Shown here: piece after piece, positions 28,389 through 37,249 of the stretch
Layout: each line of letters starts with the position of its first letter
How positions within the stretch are numbered: the stretch's first letter is position 1
Assembly (NCBI GenBank): GCA_963821935.1
Contig: CAWGFM010000005.1
Location: forward strand, 682,001 to 746,000
Reading direction: 5' to 3'
Source: JAOUEA01 sp963821935
GTDB lineage: Bacteria; Actinomycetota; UBA4738; HRBIN12
Length of the DNA stretch: 64,000 nt
Program-made: the position numbers and the translations under genes
Notes under the pieces: model-generated
Told to the model about the DNA's origin: nothing
The model's database searches: none
What the model saw: only the letters and a program-made list of their open reading frames with translations

Positions 28389-28437
28389 GCTGCTCTCCGC
28401 TCCCGTTCCGCTCTGGCCTCGGATGTTCTCACCCACC

Positions 28438-28475
28438 GTTGCGGGAGCAAAGCGATGGTTGCGTTGCCCGCAACC
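28438..28475. promoter_or_regulatory. Candidate operator: nested GTTGCGGG/CCCGCAAC inverted repeats
   Basis: GTTGCGGG (28438-28445) and CCCGCAAC (28467-28474) form a perfect 8-bp inverted repeat. Inside it GGTTGCG-TTGCC-CGCAACC (28457-28475) is a second one. The site lies upstream of the DMGDH-like operon and shares its core with the sites at 14167-14196 and 34219-34235. A weak minus-strand promoter (TTGCTC, 16 nt, GAACAT) overlaps it. Confidence 0.55.
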
Positions 28476-28490
28476 GGTTCAGACGACCCT

Positions 28491-29939
28491 TCAGCCCAGG
28501 TCGATGACCACGGTCTTGAGCTCGGTGAGGCGTTCCATGGAGAACCGTCCGCCGACCCGACCCACGCCGCTGTGCGAACCGGCGCGTCCGCCGAACGGCA
28601 GGTGCGACTCCCAATAGTTCGTTCCTTCGTTCACGTTGACCCAGCCGGCGCGCACCGCCTCGGCGTAGCGCAGTCCCCTGCCGAGATCCTTCGTGAACAC
28701 CGCCGTGAGCAGACCGTACGGCCAGCCGTTGACCAGGTCGATCGCCTCCTGCTCGCTGGTGATCGTGGACACGGGCGCCACCGGGCCGAACGTCTCCTCC
28801 CGAGCGATCTGCATCTGATCGGTGATCCCGTCCAGCACGGTGGCTTCGTAGAAGAGATCGCTGCCGTGTGTGGGGGCGCGATCGCCGCCGGTCAGGATCG
28901 TCGCGCCTCGGTCGACGGCGTCCCGCACATGGCGTTCGGTCTTGTCGGCGGTGGGTGCGTTGTTCACCGGCCCCATCGTGGTCATCTCGTCGAAGGGATC
29001 GCCCAACGTGATCTGCTCGTCGATCGCGGCCGTCAACCGTCCGAGGAATTCCTCGCGGACATCCTCGTGCACCAGGATCCGTTCGCCGGCCGTGCAGCTC
29101 TGCCCAGCGTTCAGGAAGCAGGCCACCACCGTCGCCTCGACGGCAGCTCCCAGGTCGGCGTCCTCCAGCACCACCAGCGGTCCGTTCCCGCCCATCTCGA
29201 GCAGCAGGTCTTTGCCCGCCGCGCGGGCGGCAACGGTCTCGCCGGTCGCGATCGAACCGATGAACCCCACGGCCTGGGTGCCCGGGTTGGCGGCGATCTC
29301 GTCGCCGACCACCGGCCCCGGGCCGGTCACCATGTTCACGACCCCGAGCGGCATGTCGGCCGCTTCCAGACACTCGGCGAGCTTCGAGGCGCACACACTA
29401 GTGGTGGGCGCCGGGGCCCACACCACGGCGTTCCCATACGCGATCGCAGGAGCGAGGATCTCCCCCGGCATCGTGTAGGGCCAGTTCCACGGGCTGATGA
29501 TGGAGACCACGCCCCGCGGTACGCGGTACAGCAGCACGCGCTTGTTGGCATCGACCGACGGCGGCATCAGCCCTTCCATGCGGGTGGCGTCCGCGGCCGC
29601 CATGTCGAAGTAGGCGATCAGCTCCTCGACCTCGTCACGTGCCTCCGCGGCGAGCGGTTTGCCCTGATCCAGCGCGAGCGTGTGGGCGAGGTCGTCGCGG
29701 CGACCATCGATCGCCTCGGCCACCCGCCGCATCGCCGCCGCTCGGTCGAACGCACTCATCGCGGCCCAGCCGGGCGCGGCAGCGTTCGCTGCATCGACCG
29801 CCCGCTGAGCGTCGGCACGGGTGCCCTCCGGCAGGGTGGCGATCACCTCGCCCGTCGACGGGCTCAGGGCCTCGAACGTCTCCCCGGCCTCGGCGTCGAC
29901 GCGGTCTCCGCCGATCCACATCTGCACGTGCTCGCTCAT
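28491..29939 (-). CDS. NAD(P)-dependent aldehyde dehydrogenase
   Basis: 482 aa. Full ALDH pattern: ISPWNWPYTMPGEILAPAIA, VGFIGSIATGETVAARA, LLEMGGNGPLVVLEDADL (general-base Glu) and FLNAGQSCTAGERILVHE (nucleophile Cys). EETFGPVAPV and the C-terminal LPFGGRAGSHSGVGRVGG follow. The usual KPAE-type cofactor loop reads VVWAPAPTTS, which is unusual. Expected to oxidise an aldehyde made by the neighbouring dehydrogenases; formaldehyde, betaine aldehyde or a semialdehyde are all possible. ATG 29939 follows GGAGG, with a GTG at 29954 as a poorer alternative. Confidence 0.88.
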   Translation of the reverse strand: MSEHVQMWIGGDRVDAEAGETFEALSPSTGEVIATLPEGTRADAQRAVDAANAAAPGWAAMSAFDRAAAMRRVAEAIDGRRDDLAHTLALDQGKPLAAEARDEVEELIAYFDMAAADATRMEGLMPPSVDANKRVLLYRVPRGVVSIISPWNWPYTMPGEILAPAIAYGNAVVWAPAPTTSVCASKLAECLEAADMPLGVVNMVTGPGPVVGDEIAANPGTQAVGFIGSIATGETVAARAAGKDLLLEMGGNGPLVVLEDADLGAAVEATVVACFLNAGQSCTAGERILVHEDVREEFLGRLTAAIDEQITLGDPFDEMTTMGPVNNAPTADKTERHVRDAVDRGATILTGGDRAPTHGSDLFYEATVLDGITDQMQIAREETFGPVAPVSTITSEQEAIDLVNGWPYGLLTAVFTKDLGRGLRYAEAVRAGWVNVNEGTNYWESHLPFGGRAGSHSGVGRVGGRFSMERLTELKTVVIDLG

Positions 29940-29957
29940 GACCCCTCCACCCACGGC

Positions 29958-29983
29958 GAGGGCGGCCCGATCGGGCCGCCCTC
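29958..29983 (-). terminator. Hairpin terminator after the ProXWV-type operon
   Basis: Perfect 11-bp stem, GAGGGCGGCCC / GGGCCGCCCTC, with a GATC loop. It lies between the binding-protein stop (30010) and the aldehyde dehydrogenase start. No U-tract follows, as is common in high-GC genomes. Confidence 0.6.
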
Positions 29984-30009
29984 ATCCGTTCGTGCTCAGT
30001 GTTCGGTGA

Positions 30010-31026
30010 TCAGGCCTGTGCGGCCAGACCGGCGTCCACCCACGACTGCCACACGTCGGGGTTGGCGTCGATCCAGGCCTGGGCGGCCTCCTCGGGGTCG
30101 GTGCCGTTGCTGATCTCCAGCCCGATCCCGTTCTGATCGTCGTTCGTGTAGCTCATGGCGGACAGGAGCGAGAACGCTTCGGGCGCCTTCGTCTCCAGAT
30201 CCTGGTTGAACGCCTTGTACAGGTCGTCCTGCGGGTAGGCGCACGCGTAGGCGTTGGCGTCATCGGCGGCCGCCGCCTCGCATTCCGCGGTGACCTCCGG
30301 GAGCTCGACCATGGTGAGGTCGTACTTCTCCTGCGCCCAGTGCGGCGTCCAGAAGTACATCAAGATCGGGTCCTGCTCGTTGTAGGCGGTGTCCAGCGCC
30401 TCGAGCTCAGCCGCTTCCGATCCGGCGTAGACGACCTTGAAGTCCAGGCCGAGATTGTCCGCGATGGGCTGGTCGAACGTGACGAAGCTGGGGTCACCGT
30501 CCAAGAGCTGTCCCGAATCGCCCGACTCGGCGGTCTGGAACATGGCCTCGTTGCCTTTGAGACCTTCCCACGTGGCGAGCTCGGGGTTCTCCTCCACCAG
30601 GTAGGTCGGCACCCACCACCCGATCTGGCCGATCACGCCCAGCTGGCCGCCGTCGACGACGCCGTTCCCGCTCTCGATGAACTTCTTGTAGTCCTTGGCG
30701 TGTCCAGAAGGCCAGACCTCGAGCGTCGCGTCCAGATCACCGTTCGCGAGCGACGGGAACTGCGCGTACTCATCGATCTCGGTCAGCTCGACGGTGTAGC
30801 CCAGCTTCTCCTCGAGAAGGACCTTCGCGACGTTCGCGTTGGCCGCAGAGCCGACCCACGGGCTCACGGCGATGTTGATGGTGGTGCCGCTGTTGTCGGG
30901 CACTGCCGCAGCGGAGGATCCATCTCCATCTCCACTGGGCTCGTCTGCGACATCGCTACATGCGGCGACGAGCAGCGTCAAGATCATCGCTGTCGCCAGG
31001 AACGCGCCTCTGCGCGTACGCCTCAT
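30010..31026 (-). CDS. ABC transporter substrate-binding lipoprotein, glycine betaine/choline type (ProX/OpuAC-like)
   Basis: 338 aa. A lipoprotein signal peptide ends in TLLVAACSD (lipobox LVAAC), followed by a Ser/Gly/Asp linker. The OpuAC-type domain has INIAVSPWVGSAANANVAKV, LANGDLDATLEVWPSGHAKD, IGWWVPTYLVEENPEL and LMYFWTPHWAQ. Aromatic residues in these blocks form the cation-pi box for quaternary ammonium ligands in the family. It captures betaine or choline outside the cell. ATG overlaps the permease stop by four nt, with an AGGGGGA ribosome site upstream. Last gene of the operon, followed by a hairpin. Confidence 0.92.
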   Translation of the reverse strand: MRRTRRGAFLATAMILTLLVAACSDVADEPSGDGDGSSAAAVPDNSGTTINIAVSPWVGSAANANVAKVLLEEKLGYTVELTEIDEYAQFPSLANGDLDATLEVWPSGHAKDYKKFIESGNGVVDGGQLGVIGQIGWWVPTYLVEENPELATWEGLKGNEAMFQTAESGDSGQLLDGDPSFVTFDQPIADNLGLDFKVVYAGSEAAELEALDTAYNEQDPILMYFWTPHWAQEKYDLTMVELPEVTAECEAAAADDANAYACAYPQDDLYKAFNQDLETKAPEAFSLLSAMSYTNDDQNGIGLEISNGTDPEEAAQAWIDANPDVWQSWVDAGLAAQA

Positions 31027-33140
31027 GCTTCCCCCTTTCCTTGTTCGTTCGGGATCGTGGATACACCCTGTGCTACGGCGGTGGCACGCATCTTGGACGT
31101 ACCGAAGAACCATGGCACCGTCCGGTCGCTCCGTCCAGGGTGCCTGGCCGCGACCGGTTGGCCGAGCGCCTGCGTGATCCGGTCGATCACGATGGCGAGC
31201 AGCAAGATGCTGATACCCGCCACCATGCCGAGGCCCGGGTCCTTCGAGATACCCAGGATCACCTGGTAGCCCAACCCTTGGCCGCCCACCAGCCCCGCGA
31301 TGATGACGACCGAGAGCACCATCATGATGGTCTGATTGACACCCAGCAGGATCGCAGGCCTCGCCAGCGGCAGCTGCACCTTGCGCAGCGTCTGGCCCCT
31401 GGTCGCACCGAACGCGACGGAGGCCTCCACGGTGGCGGCCGGCACCTGCCGGATCCCCAGGTCGGTGAGCCGGATCCCGGGCGGCAGCGCGTAGACCAAA
31501 CCGGCGATGATCCCCGGCACCCTGCCGACGTTGAACATCGCCACCACCGGCACCAGGTAGACGAACTGCGGCATCGTCTGCATCGCGTCCAGCAGTGGCT
31601 TCAACACACGTTGGACTCGATCGTTCATGGCCGACCAGATCCCGATCGGGATCGCGAGCGCGACCGAGAGCACCACGGCGACGGCGACCTGGCTGAGGGT
31701 GTCCATGGCGTTCGCCCACATGCCGATCACCCCGATCGTCGCCAGGCACAGGAAGCTCATGATCGCCAGGCCGATGCGCCGGGAGGCGGCCCAGGCCGCC
31801 ACCGCCGCTCCGCCACAGATGAACCACCACGGCAGGCCCAGCAGTAGGTCGCGCAGCGGGTCCAGCGCGACCTTGATCACGAAGTCGCTGAAGGCCCGGG
31901 TGACGTCGCCGATCGTCCGCGTGAGCCAGGTGACGGCCTGATCGATGGGATTCTCGTCGGGTGCGGCGGTGATCGCCTGGAACACCAAGGAGTCGGGGAA
32001 TTCCTGCTGCCGCAGGACCTGACGTCCGATGAACACCGCGGCGATCACGACGGCCACCGCGATCACCAGTACCCAGGTGCGCGACAGGTGAGGACCGGTG
32101 CGGCGGGGAGTGCTGGTGCTGGCCCGCTCACGGACGCTCCACCCCTGGGTGATGCGATCCAGCACGATGGCCATCGCGACGATCGCGATGCCCCCGATGA
32201 GGGCGGCGCTGATCCGCCTGGACTGCAGTCCGTTCAGCACCTCTCGGCCGAGTCCGCTGAACCCCACCGAAGCAGCGATCACGATGATGCCCAGCGCCAT
32301 CATGATCGCCTGGTTGACGCCCAACATGATCGAGGGCTTGGCCAAGGGCAGTTGCACCTTGCGAAGGATCTGGCTCGGCGTCGAGCCGAACGAGCGCGCG
32401 ACCTCGATCGAGGTCTCGGGGACGCTCCGGATGCCTAGCGACGTCAGTCTGATCGCGGGCGGCAACGCGAAGATGACCGTCGCGATCATGGCGGTCGTCA
32501 CCCCGATCGAGAACAGCAGGAACAGCGGCACCAGATATGCGTACGCCGGGATCGTCTGCATCGCGTCCAGCACCGGGCGAAGGGCGCGTTCGACCGAGGG
32601 ATGGCGGCCGGCCCAGATCCCCACGGGGATGCCGATCACGAGCGTCACCGTCACGGCGAACAGGACGAGCCCCAACGTCTCGATGCTCTGTTCCCAGACG
32701 CCGAGCGTGCCCATGAGGAGGAAGCCCGCCCCCGCGAGCAACCCGATACGGATGCCGGCCAGGACCGTCCCGATCGCCGTGGCGAGCGCCACGACGCCGA
32801 GCCAGGTCATGCGGGACAGCGCCAGCACGACGTTGTCGAACACCACGTTGATGCCGTCCTTCAACGGGGTGATGACGTTGACGAACAACGGGTTCGACCG
32901 CTGGTTCTCGACCACCCAGTCCACGAAGGCGTTGAACGGCCTGGCCGAATCGACGGTGAGGCTCGCCGGGAAACCCCCGGTGAACAGGGCCAGACCCACC
33001 GCCACCACGGCCGCGACGGCGGCCGCGATCACGAGGCGCGCCCGCCAGGGAGACGCGCCCCGGTGCGGGGCGGCGGCCGTGTCCAGGGCGGGTGCCCCGA
33101 TCGCTTCGAGACGATCTGCGGGTGGGAGACCCACCGCCAT
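31023..33140 (-). CDS. ABC transporter permease with two tandem ProW-like domains
   Basis: 705 aa. Two homologous permease halves occur in one chain. Their cytoplasmic EAA loops are EVARSFGSTPSQILRKVQLP (about residue 255) and EASVAFGATRGQTLRKVQLP (about 585). Each is preceded by a LDAMQTIPAYAYLVPLF or LDAMQTMPQFVYLVPVV block. Each half has five to six membrane helices, with an extra N-terminal helix and a central one around residue 350. Such fusions let one polypeptide supply the transmembrane dimer. It imports betaine or choline with the neighbouring ATPase and binding protein. Confidence 0.93.
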   Translation of the reverse strand: MAVGLPPADRLEAIGAPALDTAAAPHRGASPWRARLVIAAAVAAVVAVGLALFTGGFPASLTVDSARPFNAFVDWVVENQRSNPLFVNVITPLKDGINVVFDNVVLALSRMTWLGVVALATAIGTVLAGIRIGLLAGAGFLLMGTLGVWEQSIETLGLVLFAVTVTLVIGIPVGIWAGRHPSVERALRPVLDAMQTIPAYAYLVPLFLLFSIGVTTAMIATVIFALPPAIRLTSLGIRSVPETSIEVARSFGSTPSQILRKVQLPLAKPSIMLGVNQAIMMALGIIVIAASVGFSGLGREVLNGLQSRRISAALIGGIAIVAMAIVLDRITQGWSVRERASTSTPRRTGPHLSRTWVLVIAVAVVIAAVFIGRQVLRQQEFPDSLVFQAITAAPDENPIDQAVTWLTRTIGDVTRAFSDFVIKVALDPLRDLLLGLPWWFICGGAAVAAWAASRRIGLAIMSFLCLATIGVIGMWANAMDTLSQVAVAVVLSVALAIPIGIWSAMNDRVQRVLKPLLDAMQTMPQFVYLVPVVAMFNVGRVPGIIAGLVYALPPGIRLTDLGIRQVPAATVEASVAFGATRGQTLRKVQLPLARPAILLGVNQTIMMVLSVVIIAGLVGGQGLGYQVILGISKDPGLGMVAGISILLLAIVIDRITQALGQPVAARHPGRSDRTVPWFFGTSKMRATAVAQGVSTIPNEQGKGEA

Positions 33141-34172
33141 CAGCCGGCGTCCTCCATCATGGCCTCCAGCACGATGGTGCGGTCGATCACTCCCACGGCA
33201 TCGGCGCCGTCGACCACCCGGTAGGGCCGGTCGTCACGGACCACCAGCGGCAGCAGGTCCTGCATGATCGTGGCGGCGCTCACGTCTCCCGCCACATCGG
33301 TGACCCCGTGGCCGGCGCGCATGATCGTTCGTGCGGTCAGCACATGGGCTCGCGGCACGTCACGCGTGAAGTCGGCGACGTAATCGTCGGCTGGGTGGGC
33401 CACCACCTCCTCGGGCGTGCCCACCTGGACGAACGCACCCTCCTTCATGATCGCGATGCGGTCGCCCAGCTTCAGGGCCTCGGCCAGGTCGTGCGTGATG
33501 AAGATCATCGTCTTGCGCAGATCGCGTTGGAGGCGGATCACCTCGTCCTGCATGTCACGACGGATCAGCGGATCGAGCGCGCTGAACGGCTCGTCGAAGA
33601 GCATGATCTGCGGATCGGTCGCGAGCGCCCGCGCCAGACCGACGCGTTGCTGCATGCCCCCCGACAGCTGATCGGGGAAGGAATCGCCCAGGCCGCCCAG
33701 ACCCACGGTCTCGAGCACCTCGTTGGCGGTGGCGGTGCGCTCGTCCTTGTCCACGCCTCGGATCTCCAAGCCGAACGCCACGTTCTCCACGATCCGCCGG
33801 TGCGGTAGCAACCCGAAATGCTGGAACACCATCGAGATCTTCTCTCGGCGCACCTGGCGGAGCCGATCCTCGTCGAGCGTGAGGATGTCATCGCCATCGA
33901 GCAGCACCTGACCGGCCGTGGGGTCGTGGATGCGGTTCAACATGCGAACCAGCGTGGACTTTCCCGAGCCCGACAGACCCATGACGACGAAGACCTCGCC
34001 CGGTGCCACATCGAACGAGACGTCGCGGACGGCCACGACGCAGCCCGGTCTTGTCCATGAGCTCGGCCCGCGGGAGCTCTGCGTCGGGGGTGCCGACGAC
34101 GCGGTCGGCCTTGGGACCGTAGATCTTCCAGACGTCGCGGCATGCCACCGCGCATCTGCTCGATGACGTCAC
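33140..34172 (-). pseudogene. Glycine betaine/choline ABC transporter ATPase (ProV-like) with an apparent frameshift
   Basis: The main frame (33140-34036) has GLSGSGKSTL (Walker A), LSGGMQQRVGLARAL (signature), IMLFDEPFSALD (Walker B), FITHDLAEAL and a partial CBS-type C-terminus. The family's conserved N-terminus, CRDVWKIYGPKADRVVG followed by ELMDKTG, is encoded just upstream in another frame (34172 to about 34050). Joining ...MDKTG to CVVAVRDVSFDV needs removal of one base near 34044-34047 (CCC on the plus strand). Either a genuine +1 frameshift or a sequence error. A shorter protein starting in the main frame would still hold all nucleotide-binding motifs. Confidence 0.75.
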
Positions 34173-34218
34173 TCACCGGCGTGAACTCGACGCCTGTGCG
34201 GATGCGTGCAAGTCAAGG

Positions 34219-34235
34219 GTTGCGGCTTCGGCAAC
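34219..34235. promoter_or_regulatory. Candidate operator GTTGC-GGCTTCG-GCAAC between proV and betA
   Basis: A 5-bp inverted repeat containing GTTGCGG sits in the 105-nt divergent region between the transporter operon and choline dehydrogenase. It has the same core as the sites at 14167-14196 and 28438-28475. Confidence 0.45.
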
Positions 34236-34277
34236 GGACGGGTGCATGAACGAGCGGCCTGGTGCAGACTCCCACGC

Positions 34278-35945
34278 ATGACCGGCCGGGCGTACGACTT
34301 CATCGTGATCGGGGGCGGTTCCGCGGGAAGCGCGCTCGGGAACCGCTTGAGCGCCGATCCCGCCAGCCGGGTGTTGGTCCTGGAAGCCGGCAGGCCCGAC
34401 TACATCTGGGACGCGTTCATCCACATGCCCGCGGCCCTCGCGTTCCCGATCGGGAGCCGGTTCTACGACTGGAAGTACGAGTCCGAACCGGAGCCCCACA
34501 TGGGTGGGCGGCGCATCTACCACGCGCGCGGCAAGGTGCTGGGCGGTTCCAGCTCCATCAACGGCATGATCTTCCAGCGCGGCAACCCCCTGGACTACGA
34601 ACGGTGGGCGTCCGACCCCGGCATGGAGACGTGGGATTACGCGCACTGCCTGCCGTACTTCAAGCGCATGGAACGGTGCCTGGCGGCGGGCCGTGACGAT
34701 GAGTTCCGCGGGCACGCGGGCCCGTTGGTGCTGGAACGAGGCCCCGCCACCAGTCCGCTGTTCGGCGCGTTCTTCGAGGCCGTGCAACAGGCCGGTTACC
34801 CGCTCACCGACGATGTGAACGGGTTCCGTCAGGAAGGATTCGCACCGTTCGATCGCAACATCCACAAGGGCCGGCGGCTGTCCGCGGCGCGCGCGTACCT
34901 GCACCCCGTCATGTCCCGTCCCAACCTGGAGGTGAAGACGCGGGCGTTCGTCACGAAGATCGTGTTCGAGGGGAACCGGGCCGTCGGGGTCGAGTACGCG
35001 CACGGCTCGGGAGCCACGCAACTGGTCCGCGCCGGCGAGGTGATCCTGTGTGGCGGCGCCATCAACACGCCGCAGTTGCTGCAGTTGTCGGGGATCGGCG
35101 ACGCCGACGATCTGCGCGCGCTGGGCATCGATATCGTGCACGACCTGCCGGGCGTGGGTCAGCACCTGCAGGATCACCTGGAGGTGTACATCCAGTACGC
35201 CTGCAAGCAGCCGGTCTCGATCGCGCCCGGCATGAAGATGTGGCGCCGACCGTTCATCGGTGCGCAGTGGTTGCTCTTCCGCAGCGGCCTCGGCGCCACG
35301 AACCACTTCGAGGCAGGCGGGTTCGTTCGAGGCGACGACGACGTGGACTATCCGAACCTGATGTTCCACTTCCTGCCGATCGCGATCCGCTACGACGGCT
35401 CCTCCCCCGCCGGCGACCATGGCTACCAGGTGCACATCGGGCCCATGTACTCCGACGCGCGGGGGTCGATCACGCTGAAGAGCGCCGACCCGCGCGTGCA
35501 TCCCGCCCTGACGTTCAACTACCTGTCGACCGAGCAGGACCGTCGAGAGTGGATCGAGGCCATCCACGTCGCCCGCCGGATCCTGAACCAGCCCGCGTTC
35601 GGTCCGTTCAACGACGGCGAGACCTCGCCGGGGCCCGGCGTGCAGACCGACGAGCAGATCCTGGAGTGGGTGGCCCGCGATGCCGAGACGGCGCTGCACC
35701 CGTCGTGCACCGCGCGCATGGGCATCGATGACCGATCGGTCACGGATCCGCTCACGATGCGGGTCCATGGCACGGACGGCTTGCGCGTGGTGGACGCCAG
35801 CGTCATGCCGTACGTGACGAACGGGAACATCTATGCGCCGGTCATGATGACCGCCGAGAAGGCCGCCGATCTGATCCTGGGCAACACCCCCTTGCCACCT
35901 GAGGAGGTCGACTTCTACCGGCACCGGGACGCACACCCGTCATGA
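34278..35945 (+). CDS. betA: Choline dehydrogenase (GMC oxidoreductase)
   Basis: 555 aa, the length of BetA. GMC features in order: FIVIGGGSAGSALGNRL (FAD), ARGKVLGGSSSINGMIFQRG (GMC signature 1), GEVILCGGAINTPQLLQLSG (signature 2), ETALHPSCTARMG (active-site His) and VTNGNIYAPVMMTAEKAADL (second active-site Asn). It oxidises choline to betaine aldehyde at the membrane or in the cytosol. ATG 34278 gives the standard N-terminus; the open frame upstream to 34206 is noncoding and carries the operator. CAGACT seven nt before the ATG may be a -10 box. Another alcohol as substrate is possible within the GMC family. Confidence 0.88.
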   Translation: MTGRAYDFIVIGGGSAGSALGNRLSADPASRVLVLEAGRPDYIWDAFIHMPAALAFPIGSRFYDWKYESEPEPHMGGRRIYHARGKVLGGSSSINGMIFQRGNPLDYERWASDPGMETWDYAHCLPYFKRMERCLAAGRDDEFRGHAGPLVLERGPATSPLFGAFFEAVQQAGYPLTDDVNGFRQEGFAPFDRNIHKGRRLSAARAYLHPVMSRPNLEVKTRAFVTKIVFEGNRAVGVEYAHGSGATQLVRAGEVILCGGAINTPQLLQLSGIGDADDLRALGIDIVHDLPGVGQHLQDHLEVYIQYACKQPVSIAPGMKMWRRPFIGAQWLLFRSGLGATNHFEAGGFVRGDDDVDYPNLMFHFLPIAIRYDGSSPAGDHGYQVHIGPMYSDARGSITLKSADPRVHPALTFNYLSTEQDRREWIEAIHVARRILNQPAFGPFNDGETSPGPGVQTDEQILEWVARDAETALHPSCTARMGIDDRSVTDPLTMRVHGTDGLRVVDASVMPYVTNGNIYAPVMMTAEKAADLILGNTPLPPEEVDFYRHRDAHPS

Positions 35946-36358
35946 GTGAGGCCACCGATCGTGCAGACTGGGGCAACGCGCTCACGCACATCCTGGTGGT
36001 CGACGAACTGCCCCGAGCCACCGCGTTCTACCGGGACGTGCTCGGTGCAACGATCGTGCGTGAGTACGGCGGCACTTCGGCGGTCCTGCAGCTGTTCGAG
36101 GGGTGGTTGTTGCTCGTCACCGGCGGCCCGCCCACCGACGACAAGCCCACGGTGACGTTCGAGTCACCGCACGAGACCGACCGGGTGAGTCACTCGATGA
36201 CGTTCCGCGTGCCCGACTGCCGGCATGCGTACGAGGTGCTCATCGAGCGAGGGGCGGTGTTCCTGGCGCCTCCGGTCGAGTCGGACTGGGAGATCCGCGG
36301 CTTCTTCCGCGACCCCGACGGCCACCTGCTCGAGATCAGCGAGGCGAAGGACGGCTGA
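35942..36358 (+). CDS. VOC-superfamily (glyoxalase/bleomycin-resistance fold) protein
   Basis: 138 aa. It reads NALTHILVVDELPRATAFYR at the N-terminus and ends FFRDPDGHLLEISE, with the first metal-ligand His in the THILVV strand and the closing Glu in LEIS. This is the usual VOC pattern of a metal-dependent lyase, isomerase or dioxygenase. It overlaps betA by ATGA, so it is made with choline dehydrogenase. A role in handling a reactive aldehyde is plausible but unproven. Confidence 0.82.
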   Translation: MSEATDRADWGNALTHILVVDELPRATAFYRDVLGATIVREYGGTSAVLQLFEGWLLLVTGGPPTDDKPTVTFESPHETDRVSHSMTFRVPDCRHAYEVLIERGAVFLAPPVESDWEIRGFFRDPDGHLLEISEAKDG

Positions 36359-36376
36359 GTCGCCCGCCTGCCTCGG

Positions 36377-37249
36377 TCAGCCGAAGGGAGCCTCGATGCG
36401 ATCGCCGACGCCCAGCAGCAGCAGGCCACCCACGACGAGCACGAGGCCGACCACCTGGTTGGCCACCAGCCGTTCATGCAGGAACCGGATCGACAGCAGG
36501 ACGGCCACCATGGGGAAGATCGCGCTGGCGGCGAGCACGATCGACAGGTAGCCGCGTTCGGCACCGGCCGAGTAGGTCGTCACGCCCAGGATGTCGGCGG
36601 CGCCGGCCGCCAGGGCTATCCACAGGCCCGGTCCGGGTCTGAGCGCCGCCAGCTGCCGGCGATAGACGAACGCCAACGGGACGTAGCACGCCACCTGCGC
36701 CGCCCGCGAAGCCCAGAGGCCCGCGATCCAACCGGCTTCCTGCGAGGCGAACCCCAACAGGAACGCGGCGACGCCGAAGCTGAACGCCGCGACGATCGCC
36801 CACGGAAGCCCGGGGGGGATGCCATGCGTGCCGGCTCGCAGCTTCCGAAGATCGGTGGAGACCAGCATCACGCCGAACACCGTCACGGCCGCGCCGACCA
36901 GTTGCAGCGCCGCCGGGCGCTCGTCCAGTACGACGATCGCCAGCGCCACCCCGACGACCGCATACGCCGCGCCGATCGGTGACACGACGGCGACCGGACC
37001 CAGCTCCAGCGCCCGGTAGTGGGTCATGTACGCGATCGCGGTGAAGATCCCGTTCAGGGCGATCCACCCGGCGATGGGACCGATCCCGGCCGTCGACTCC
37101 CCGGTCGCGAGCAGGAGCACGGTCATGAACGACAGCGACAGGAGTTGGCCCACGATGACGGTGACGATGCTGCCGATCCTGCGTCCGGCGAGGGCCCCGC
37201 CGAAGTCGGCGAGCCCCCACCCCAGCGCGGCGGCGAGGCCGAAGATCAC
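36377..37249 (-). CDS. EamA/DMT-superfamily transporter
   Basis: 290 aa with ten predicted membrane segments in two EamA repeats (VIFGLAAALGWGLADFGGAL at the start, GPVAVVSPIGAAYAVVGVAL, and the second repeat GYLSIVLAASAIFPMVAVLL). The GTG at 37249 overlaps the stop of the acyl-CoA synthetase gene (GTGA), so it is the last gene of a three-gene operon with crotonase and synthetase. Probably an exporter of a related metabolite; substrate unknown. Confidence 0.82.
   Translation of the reverse strand: MIFGLAAALGWGLADFGGALAGRRIGSIVTVIVGQLLSLSFMTVLLLATGESTAGIGPIAGWIALNGIFTAIAYMTHYRALELGPVAVVSPIGAAYAVVGVALAIVVLDERPAALQLVGAAVTVFGVMLVSTDLRKLRAGTHGIPPGLPWAIVAAFSFGVAAFLLGFASQEAGWIAGLWASRAAQVACYVPLAFVYRRQLAALRPGPGLWIALAAGAADILGVTTYSAGAERGYLSIVLAASAIFPMVAVLLSIRFLHERLVANQVVGLVLVVGGLLLLGVGDRIEAPFG

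Noticed and set aside
25920..28436. Longer start (28436) for the DMGDH-like protein
   Set aside because: The extra 16 residues run toward the inverted-repeat operator and have no family resemblance; ATG 28388 has GGAG at proper spacing and gives the standard N-terminus.
34172..34206. A second frameshift giving an MSDVIEQ-type N-terminus for ProV
   Set aside because: The alternative start reads in another frame for only a few residues; one frameshift plus the ATG at 34172 explains the sequence with fewer assumptions.
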